Assembly: GCA_036940085.1 (NCBI GenBank)
Contig: JALLBK010000372.1
Span: 1-13,860 of the forward strand
Direction: 5' to 3'
DNA length: 13,860 nucleotides
Source of the DNA: Discostella pseudostelligera
Taxonomy: Eukaryota > Bacillariophyta > Thalassiosirophyceae > Thalassiosirales > Thalassiosiraceae
Of the stretch, positions 6,935 through 13,860 are shown one piece after another (the first letter of the stretch is position 1; every line of letters starts with the position of its first letter). Both the position numbers and the translations under genes were made by a program. The notes under the pieces are model-generated. The model searched no databases and was not told where the DNA came from. It saw only the letters and a program-made list of their open reading frames with translations.

Positions 6935-8251
6935 ATGAACTTACAATCCATCGCCTCAACCATGACAACCATGACGATCACTACTCCCAACACCAACGAA
7001 TCTACTGAAAATAATGTGCGCTTCCGTCCAAAGACCAGGACCGTCATGGTGGTGGTGGGCGGCAGCATCGTCGTCGCTGCGTCTGCCTTGACTGCGCTTG
7101 GAGTTTGGGGTATCTTCAGCGGAGTTGATCAGACCAACGCCAATGATACTGAGACAATCGATCTCACGCACAGCATCAGAACCATCGTTACTATGCCACC
7201 GACAACATCGCCAGTTCATCAGTCTTCATCGCCTTCTGTGTGGCAGTCATCGTCGCCTAGCGAGTCATCGTCGCCGTCCTTTGCACCCTCCGATAGTTTG
7301 GCACCTTCACAAACGCCTTCACTCAGCATGACACCAACGGATGCACCCTCGTATAGCCCAACAACTACTGGACAACCAAGTTTGACACCCTCGACTGCTC
7401 CATCTTCGTACCCGACTCCCGTTGCAAGCTCCAACCCGACGATGCAACCTTCAATTTCGCCATCAATTTCATTGGTACCATCGAAATACCCAACTACCAC
7501 ACCTTCATCCATTCCAAGCGTCGTGCCATCTGGACAACCATCCATGTTGCCGACGACATCATTTCAGCCTACGAAATACCCCACCATCCAACCATCAATG
7601 ACTCCTACGACTTCTGCATCACCCTCAAACAAACTCAGTTTCGACGAACTCACAGGTCAAGTCACCATCCCGGGCACGTTCCATCTACGCATCTACTGGA
7701 AGGAGGGCTACTTGTGGCAGGAGTCTCCGATCGAGACATTTTGGTGCATGTCGTGCGCTACGTGCAACGTCAATTTCTTCGAGAAGCATTGCGTTATCGA
7801 GGACGTCTGCCAGGAGAACATGATGGTTGCTACCGTGGAATGCGATGCGGAGAAGTGGAGTAGAGATGCAAAGAAGGGGCTCAATCCAGCGTTACCGGCG
7901 ACCTTTACTCTTTTGAAGAATGAGCCTATCATGGGATTATTTGGTGCCGTCTCGACCGGTGATCGGATTCAAGCGTTCAACACAAATCTATGCTTAACAC
8001 GGACGGAAGAACGGGATATATATCTGCTGCCATGCGATTCATCGGTGAAGGAACAGTTGTTTTTTGGCTTTCAACCCGACGGTGTGGAAATGGAGTTGCA
8101 CCCCTTTACAGAGAAGTTCCTCCGCGGTGTTCCCTTCGAGCCAGAGCGATGCTTGACGCAGCATCATCATCCACGTGAGGGTGAGCGCATTTACTCTGAG
8201 TTTTGCAGGAGGGCGAGGGCTGCCGAGCACAGTAAGTGGGTGACGTATTAG
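6935..8251 (+). CDS. Membrane-anchored ricin-B-like ten-cysteine protein, paralog B
   Basis: The protein has 438 residues, is intronless, and starts with ATG at 6935. The N terminus (VRFRPKTRT) leads into a membrane segment at about 36-61 containing MVVVGGSIVVA, identical to paralog A. A long Ser/Pro/Thr linker (about 88-230) is built of irregular PS/PT units such as QPSMTPT and VPSKYPTTTPSS. The C-terminal domain (249-438) has cysteines at 271, 274, 277, 286, 292, 303, 353, 367, 406 and 424. Ricin-B-like features are DRIQAFNTNLCLT, IYLLPCDSS..EQLF and CLTQHHHPREGERIYSEFC. In the first 55 residues of the domain I count 34 identities to paralog A without gaps. It is predicted to be type II with a surface or lumenal lectin-like domain. 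The ligand is unknown. Its promoter region is shared with paralog A and rich in E2F-like sites. Confidence 0.88.
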   Translation: MNLQSIASTMTTMTITTPNTNESTENNVRFRPKTRTVMVVVGGSIVVAASALTALGVWGIFSGVDQTNANDTETIDLTHSIRTIVTMPPTTSPVHQSSSPSVWQSSSPSESSSPSFAPSDSLAPSQTPSLSMTPTDAPSYSPTTTGQPSLTPSTAPSSYPTPVASSNPTMQPSISPSISLVPSKYPTTTPSSIPSVVPSGQPSMLPTTSFQPTKYPTIQPSMTPTTSASPSNKLSFDELTGQVTIPGTFHLRIYWKEGYLWQESPIETFWCMSCATCNVNFFEKHCVIEDVCQENMMVATVECDAEKWSRDAKKGLNPALPATFTLLKNEPIMGLFGAVSTGDRIQAFNTNLCLTRTEERDIYLLPCDSSVKEQLFFGFQPDGVEMELHPFTEKFLRGVPFEPERCLTQHHHPREGERIYSEFCRRARAAEHSKWVTY

Positions 8252-8377
8252 TTGCGGGGCAATGGCAAGAAATTCGTAGAGTCGATGCGGTAATGGGAAA
8301 GAGAAGGGGTGTTGAATATCTGTAATGTTGCAAAATAACACGCACTTTTATCAACATTTTTTTGTGTACCGACGTGC
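8252..8377. other. Tail-to-tail spacer between paralog B and the VWA8-like gene
   Basis: These 126 bases between two stop codons must hold both 3' UTRs or overlapping ones. No canonical AATAAA is visible on either strand. Confidence 0.5.
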
Positions 8378-11300
8378 TCAACTCAGCGCGTTGGTCACTA
8401 TCTTTTTTATTATTAACGGTAATTTCGAGCTCTCAAAGCACACTTGTGCCCGCTTGTTCGGGATATGATTTGCTAGTTCCGCTGCCTCGTCGCCCAATGA
8501 TCCAATAAAAATCAAATGAGCATGAACATTCTGTGATTGCAGTGGTGCTAGGTCGTCGACACTGATGCCGTACCGATCGAGATTGGCGTCAGATATTACT
8601 ATTATCAACTCTCCCTTCGAGGCTTCCTCGACTGCGATGGAAACTGCATCGACAGTGTTGTCTCCTGCGCTTGTGTATTGAGTATTAGCAACCATGCATT
8701 CTAGAACACGTAATTGTGTGGCCTCATTCAAATCCAACTTTGGATTTACCAATGGAATCTGGGCAGACAAACCATTGTGGCCGATGATGTAAAATTTGAA
8801 CCGTTTATCATCCCGAAAGCATTCCATCATCATCAGAGCTGCCTCCAATAATCGCTCAAGCCTTTGGTCAAACCCATTGAACCGATACATAGATGCGGAA
8901 ATGTCAACAATCAATTTGACTATGATAGGATCTGATTTTGTGAGATGGCCATTGTTACCATTTGGGTTGCCACGTCGTTTGAATACGTCACGTTCTCCAG
9001 CCAGTGCATCGACGATTCTGTTTTCGTCGAGCTCCCCGGTAGTTTGATGCTTGACCCACTCGCGCTCCTCGCTTCGTTTCTTCAAGTCTTTCAAATAGCT
9101 CTTCAATTGCGTGATCGGTTCATCGACTTGCTTTCGAAGGTATTCATAGCGTTTCCAATCAAGCTTGCCCATGTCAAGCTCCTTCAACTTCTTGTCCAAT
9201 GCCTCAGCGGCCATTTCTTTCGCTCTCCTTTTTGACTCCTCAGATACTTCAGCTTTCATTTCTTCTGATATTTGATGAATTGGATGACCCAAGTCTAGCC
9301 GGTAGGGTCCACCTCTTCCTCCAAGACCTGCAGTGTCAGACCCTCCAGTCCCACCCGCCCAAGTGTTTCCACCTATTGTCAAATTGCCAACGAAGCGGTT
9401 CAAACAGTGTTGTCGATAAAAGGGACATGCTCCAAATCAGATATATGCACAAAATGTGACTTACCAACATGGGGTGTATTGTTAGGATCGATCTTGCCGT
9501 GTTTGGGAGCCGAAGCCCTAGTCTTTGGTGTCGAAATACCACCTTTCACAAGTCCAGGAATTTTCCTTGAGGAAGTTGATGCATGTGAGAAAATATTTAC
9601 GCCGTGTCCGCTGAAGATATCATGAAGATGCTTTGACAATGCTCTGTCAAGTCGATCAAACGATACTACATTATCCATTGCACCTTCGATCCCATCATCA
9701 GGAAAAGTGTTCAGATGCTTGATGACGTTCACAGATTCGCGAACGCAAAACGGATAGGTAATTGCACCGCGCTGGTGAGCAATCCTCAGGTCTTCCCAAA
9801 TATTAACAACCATATCAACTACTGCTGGTGGAACAATGTCACCATAGCTCATCAGAATACGTTTATGTGACTCCACGTCCAGTGGAGGAACGGTGTGGCA
9901 TGAAAATACGTCAGACATTTCCTTCGTCAGAGCATGACCATGAAATGGATAGCCGGGCGGGTTGACAAGGGCCCAAATCGAAAAATCCTTGTGAATTGTT
10001 ATGATATCGGGATTGGAGGTGCTATTCGCATCATAACAAAGCATACGCCCGCCCGGAAGTGAAAGTTGTCCATCTTCAATCAAACCTTTTAGTAATGCAA
10101 CGACCTCCACTGGTGCTTTATCTGCCTCATCAAGGACCAAGATACGACCCTCTTTCGCGGCCCTGACTAGCGGCGAATCATTGTATACAATTCGTCCATT
10201 TAGCAAAGAAGGAGATGTCATTAATGACTGAACTGTTGTATCTCTATGAAGCTGAAGATATTCTCGCTCGCAGTTGAGCTTCTTCAAGAGGTAGTCAACA
10301 ATTTTGTTCTTTCCCACACCTTGATAACCACATATCAAAAGAGCTGTTTCACCAACATTGTGGGCTTCTAATATGTCTCTCATCACTTTGGCTTGTCCGG
10401 GATTCTCTTCAAATCGAGGATTCGGCACTAACAGTGGATTCGATGCTGTCCGTTTGCATGAGTCAAGTAAATCATCAAGAGAGTCAAGTGATTGCGTGCG
10501 AGCTCCATTTTTCGGCGCAGATATGGAACACCTATCGATGCATTCCTCAACGATTCCTCTTTCCCAATCAGGCAAGAAGTTCGTCATCAATGTGCTCTGA
10601 ACAATATTGCTCAGTTCTCTAGGTCTCTCTTCAACCCTACGGCAAATATGCTTCAGTTTACGAAGAGATAATTGCAGTGCTTCCTTTTCAGCGGCACTGT
10701 CAATGACGATCTCGTCGAGTCGCTCACGCAAGGCCAATAACTTGTCGAGTATTGTTGTATCCAGCTTGGGAAACAATGAAGTGAAAATTGTGCGCAATTC
10801 ATGGCTGGGTAAGACGGTTGCTTTGATCCAGTGAAACATATCTCTAACCTCAGGAGTGATCCACGATTTCTCTGTTGGTGGGAGACCAATGACAACGCAT
10901 CGGAAATTGTCGTTGACCTGAAACCTTGACCCATCTGGTAAAACTGCCAAACCATCGATGAATAATGCAAGTGATGCCAGAGTATCGGGGCGAAGCTTAT
11001 CAATGCCATCTAATATAACCCAATTCCCTTCTTGTGCAGCTCGAGTTAGCGGAGTCGCTCTCCAAATAGTGTCCCCTGACTCTGCGCATGTACCACGAGT
11101 CATGAGCAAATCTCGTGCAGTGACATCTGGGTGGAGGCTCATTAATTCACACTTTTCATCTAGGATGTGCGCAAGATTTCTTGCCACAACTGATTTGTAG
11201 CATCCTTTGGGTCCAACTAATGCAACGGCTCTCTTTCCACATTCGAACCCTGCAAGTATCAGATCTTGAATTGCTTTTATTGACTCCGTTTCGACAAAAT

Positions 11301-12554
11301 TGAGCATGTTCCCTCTACCACGAACGTGTCTGTCAAACGTCATTTGCTGTGTTATATCACTAACTCCAATCATTTGTCCCGTTGCATTGATACCATGCGC
11401 GTCTAAAGCAGAAGTGGGTCTGATACACCGGTTGTGTCTCTCTAAATATTGGACGGCGTCATGAACCGATTCTAAACTCACACCGTTTGGAACTTCACCA
11501 GCCATCTGGATGATGTCTTTCAGATCTGTCGAGTTAATTTTTCCACCAGATCTGGCACTAGCAGCCACCAGCATATCGCCGATGTCTACCGCAGATACTA
11601 AGCGTGCTTGAAATCTAGATCGGAGGGGGGGATCTAACGTTGCACCTTCACCAGCAGACAAACTCGACAGTGCGGCAACCCGAAAATCAGGGTGTACAGG
11701 AATTCCTAACTCGTGAGTATCATAAACATCTGGAGAGACCAATATACTTCCATCATCTAGCGGTAGTTCTCTATTCTCCAACAGATTGTTCAACGTTGGC
11801 AAAACACTACAAGTGCACCAGAAGTAATTTAAGTGACATGAGATGAGCGGGAAAGCGGGAAATGAAGAAGAGCCAAGGAATACATTATGAAAATCTTACT
11901 TGCGTTCTGCTTTCTCAAGTCCTTCGAGAACTAGTAGACTTCCATTCAACGCCGCCCTGACAGGTGCTTGATTGACGTACAGTGTCCCGTTGTTGGAAAA
12001 TTCTTTACGCTGTTTTAGATCAGCTTCGGATGTATCTCTTGTTATAGACACCCATTCAACTTCTCTACCCAGTAATGATGCATATAGAAGCATTAGATGA
12101 CGCCTATAAATAGTGAAAAGGAATGTTATAAGGGCATGTGCTCGGGGATTTCATATAAAATCAAGAACAACGGATAACGCCATTATTTGTCTCACCTGTC
12201 CCGAGCCAATGATGGAGGACCCAGCAACAAGAAATCCTGTCGTAGTATCATATCCTTCTGCATCATCCAGCGTAAATGAGAAAGATGACATGGCGGTAGG
12301 CTGTCTTGCCTACCGCCATGGACATCTCTCAACCTCGGTAGGTTGGGGACCAGAAGATGCGGTGATCTCCCGCGAGGTGGATTCTCCACTGTGACATCAC
12401 CGATGGTTACGGAATTGTCAACTGTGTCGATATTCATATTCGTGAAGCATCTGCATGGTACGGCTAATTGCCGCCGCCGCTGCTGTAGCAGCCGCTGGAT
12501 GGAGGTTCTGAGCATTGCGCCGGGTAATAATAACATTGTCATCGTAGTCGGCAT
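8378..12554 (-). CDS. VWA8: VWA8-like AAA+ ATPase with C-terminal von Willebrand A domain (4 exons)
   Basis: Exons in coding order are 12554-12196, 12103-11900, 11806-9465 and 9372-8378. They sum to 3900 bases, or 1299 residues plus stop. The N terminus has several Arg and no acidic residue in the first 40 positions, which suits a mitochondrial presequence (animal VWA8 is mitochondrial). AAA unit 1 has a degenerate P-loop (LLLGPPSLARD, about 109-119) and the conserved run LEGLEKAERNVLP. AAA unit 2 has GPKGCYKS (386-393) with a weak Walker B, WVILDGID (450-457). AAA unit 3 has GYQGVGKNK (681-689) and LVLDEADK (744-751). A linker leads to GGNTWAGGTGG and GLGGRGGPYRLD (from 969), a signature I associate with VWA8. 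The VWA domain follows, with MIDAS residues DISAS (1125-1129), T1208 in AGDNT and D1230 in ISDANLDRYG. Animal VWA8 is about 1900 residues, so this form is compact; the missing length seems to lie between AAA unit 3 and the VWA domain. The molecular role is poorly known. A chaperone-like or remodelling ATPase is inferred from the family. Confidence 0.92.
9373..9464 (-). other. VWA8-like intron 3 (92 bases, phase 1)
   Basis: On the minus strand the donor is GTAAGT at 9464 and the acceptor ACAATAG ends at 9373. Splicing gives NTPHVGGNTWAGGTGG, keeping the conserved GGNTWAGG signature. Reading through would end at a stop inside the intron. Confidence 0.92.
11807..11899 (-). other. VWA8-like intron 2 (93 bases, phase 2)
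   Basis: The donor is GTAAGA at 11899 and the acceptor TTGTAG ends at 11807. Joining AA with T makes Asn and restores EKAERNVLPTLNNLLENR, a strongly conserved VWA8 segment. The intron itself carries the tract TTTCCCGCTTTCCCGC. Confidence 0.92.
12104..12195 (-). other. VWA8-like intron 1 (92 bases, phase 2)
   Basis: The donor is GTGAGA at 12195 and the acceptor TTTATAG ends at 12104. Joining AG with G makes Arg and gives SLARDRRHLMLLYASLLG, linking the degenerate P-loop to its following helix. Without splicing the frame stops two codons later. Confidence 0.9.
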
Positions 12555-12769
12555 TCGTCATGGTGTTGGGTGCTGGGGAAAGTGATGGAGGATGGATGGA
12601 GGAATCTGTTCCCGCCATTTCCACACAAAAATCGCCTCATTATCGCCACTCTTCTCTTCCCGCCATTATCGCCATTCATTCGACATTCGGCATACTAATA
12701 CCATGAATTCCGACGGAAGCGGTATCGTAGGGAGGACTCTTGGAGCAGCATCACCAAACAAACAAGAAT
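12555..12769. promoter_or_regulatory. Head-to-head promoter of the VWA8-like and mitochondrial carrier genes
   Basis: Only 215 bases separate the two start codons. TTCCCGCCAT occurs twice (12609-12618 and 12657-12666), and CATTATCGCCA occurs twice (12638-12648 and 12664-12674). No TATA box is evident. The repeated TTCCCGCC elements suggest shared control of two probable mitochondrial genes. Co-regulation is inference. Confidence 0.55.
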
Positions 12770-13615
12770 ATGATTAGCAAAGAAGCATTCATAGCCGGCT
12801 TTGCCTACGGAGGCACGACAGTCTTAGTGGGTCAGCCTCTGGACACGTTGAAGACGTTGAAGCAAGTACCCGCCGCTACGTCCTCCGCTGCTGCCGCTGT
12901 CGCCGGCGGAAGTTCCTCCTCCTCCTTCTTTCAAACCATCACAAATCTCTACTCCACCGCCGGAATACGCGGTTTCTACCGTGGTGGAATGCCATTATTA
13001 TTAGGAGGCGGTTTAATGCGCTCGGCTCAATTCGGCGTGTACAATAGCGTCGTTCCGACTCTCGAAAACCAATTTGGTAGGATAGATCCAAAGAATTATT
13101 GGCTTGGGTGTATTAACCCCCATGTCGTGGCAGCAGGTTGGGCGGGCGGAATAGGACGAGGTTTAGTCGAGGGTCCATTTGAGACGGTAAAAGTGCGTAG
13201 ACAGATTGTATCTGGATGGAGCTTCGACAATTTACTCCAGGGGTTTGGGGCCACCATCGTTCGGAATTCGGGGTTATTCGCCGGTTTTGTCATCTACATG
13301 GATATTTTTAAGCAACAGGTAGAAGAGAATCGTGGTATGAGAGTGACACCATTCATTAAGGCAGGGATATGCGCAAATTTGGCGTGGCTTACTATTTGGC
13401 CATTGGATGTAATAAAAACAAGACGACAGAGTGGAAAGTACGATGGTCGCAGTTTGGCTTGGTTGTTACGAGACGCTATCCAAAAAGGTGACATGTATCG
13501 AGGATTGTCTCTAGGAATGCTGCGAAGTTTCATAGCCAATGGCGCAAGCATGGAGGTGTACACTATTGTTGAGAGGGAGCTGAGGAAAGCCAAGGGTTTT
13601 AGTAAAATACATTAG
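12770..13615 (+). CDS. Mitochondrial carrier family (SLC25) transporter, substrate unknown
   Basis: The protein has 281 residues from ATG 12770 (MISKEAFIAGF); the frame is open further upstream only from a TTG. All three carrier signatures P-x-[DE]-x-x-[KR] are present: GQPLDTLKTLKQV at about residues 25-37, EGPFETVKVRRQ at about 141-152 and WPLDVIKTRRQ at about 219-229. Each closes the odd-numbered helix of one of three repeats, and the total is close to the usual 300 residues. GFYRGG, FAGFVIYMDIF and MYRGLSLGMLRSFIANGAS are typical of even-numbered helices and their lead-ins. The likely location is the mitochondrial inner membrane, exchanging metabolites. The substrate cannot be read with confidence. 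An unusual Ala/Ser-rich stretch (ATSSAAAAVAGGSSSSS, about 38-55) lies in the first matrix loop. No intron is evident. The gene is divergent from the VWA8-like gene. Confidence 0.93.
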   Translation: MISKEAFIAGFAYGGTTVLVGQPLDTLKTLKQVPAATSSAAAAVAGGSSSSSFFQTITNLYSTAGIRGFYRGGMPLLLGGGLMRSAQFGVYNSVVPTLENQFGRIDPKNYWLGCINPHVVAAGWAGGIGRGLVEGPFETVKVRRQIVSGWSFDNLLQGFGATIVRNSGLFAGFVIYMDIFKQQVEENRGMRVTPFIKAGICANLAWLTIWPLDVIKTRRQSGKYDGRSLAWLLRDAIQKGDMYRGLSLGMLRSFIANGASMEVYTIVERELRKAKGFSKIH

Positions 13616-13703
13616 TATATGTTTATGAGCATGAAATATGACAGCCTCGTTCAACTCTTCTTGTTCTTCCGTCTTGACCCAATCGAGTTGAGCGGTGTTG
13701 CTG
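13616..13703. other. Short tail-to-tail spacer after the carrier gene
   Basis: These 88 bases lie between the carrier stop and the putative stop of the minus-strand reading frame at the right edge. No polyadenylation consensus stands out. Confidence 0.4.
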
Positions 13704-13860
13704 CTAATCAATATCTGTAACCTTCGAGGAATATTCGGTACTGCTCTCCTCTCTGGAGTAAATTGATATACCACCGGAGCTCCTCGTTCCTGTAGTGTAT
13801 GAATAACTGCCATCCGTTTCTACACTCTCCATATCTTCGTCATCGTCGTGCGCCGCGTCG
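13704..13860 (-). CDS. Probable C-terminal end of a gene entering from the right edge
   Basis: On the minus strand a frame is open from the window edge (first full codon at 13859) to a TAG at 13706-13704, giving 51 residues. It is acidic and Ser/Thr-rich, with DAAHDDDEDMESVETDGS, then SYTTGTRSSGG and EESSTEYSSKVTDID at the end. Such acidic low-complexity tails are common in diatom proteins, and the position fits a convergent neighbour. It is too short to show a domain and may be non-coding. Confidence 0.4.
   Translation of the reverse strand, partial: DAAHDDDEDMESVETDGSYSYTTGTRSSGGISIYSREESSTEYSSKVTDID

Noticed and set aside
7219..7545. Minus-strand Gly/Glu-rich frame
   Set aside because: It is antisense to the Ser/Pro/Thr linker of paralog B, and its composition follows from that.
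8378..12554. Three or four separate small genes, or a broken pseudogene, on the minus strand
   Set aside because: GT-AG introns of 92-93 bases restore one continuous 1299-codon frame, with conserved VWA8 segments crossing every junction.
12740..12769. Longer N terminus of the mitochondrial carrier
   Set aside because: The extension begins with TTG and adds a Gln/Asn-rich stretch not expected in carriers. ATG 12770 places the first helix normally.
13511..13813. Minus-strand 100-residue frame over the carrier's 3' end
   Set aside because: It overlaps the strongly supported carrier coding end, and the neighbouring acidic frame is the better candidate there.

Overview
The window looks like nuclear DNA of a diatom, probably a centric one. 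Genes are split by short GT-AG introns (five inferred here, 86 to 94 bases). Three membrane proteins have Pro/Thr/Ser-rich linkers, and their domain texture (a four-cysteine aromatic module, REACPD...GREE modules, GDW modules, a ten-cysteine ricin-B-like domain) is familiar from diatom predicted proteomes. No bacterial-style operons or ribosome binding sites are seen. The taxon is inferred, because no search could be run.

Layout from left to right. (1) Positions 1-616 are 5' flank with short direct repeats at the window edge. (2) A plus-strand three-exon gene (617-4507) encodes a large membrane protein of about 1236 residues, with an EF-hand loop and a possible carbohydrate-binding module on one side of the membrane and a long acidic tail with duplicated modules on the other. 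(3) Two paralogous, intronless genes (4723-5841 minus, 6935-8251 plus) diverge from a 1.1 kb spacer. Each encodes an N-terminal membrane anchor, a variable linker and a ricin-B/beta-trefoil-like domain with ten cysteines. The spacer holds a TTGAA microsatellite, a possible 300 bp inverted-repeat element and a dense set of E2F-like TTTGGCGGGA / TTTGGCGCGAAA sites, three of them exactly 21 bp apart. (4) A four-exon minus-strand gene (8378-12554) rebuilds to a continuous 1299-residue VWA8-type protein (three AAA+ units plus a von Willebrand A domain, with an Arg-rich N terminus suggesting mitochondria). (5) Across a 215 bp head-to-head promoter lies a plus-strand mitochondrial carrier (SLC25 family, 12770-13615). 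(6) The right edge probably holds the acidic C terminus of another minus-strand gene.

Two themes stand out. The left 8 kb is a cluster of surface or secretory-pathway proteins with possible glycan and calcium binding. The right 5 kb pairs two probable mitochondrial genes on one bidirectional promoter. I see no complete new multi-gene system. The most unusual items are the receptor-like architecture of the first gene, the E2F-site array with its inverted-repeat element between the lectin-like paralogs, and the compact VWA8.
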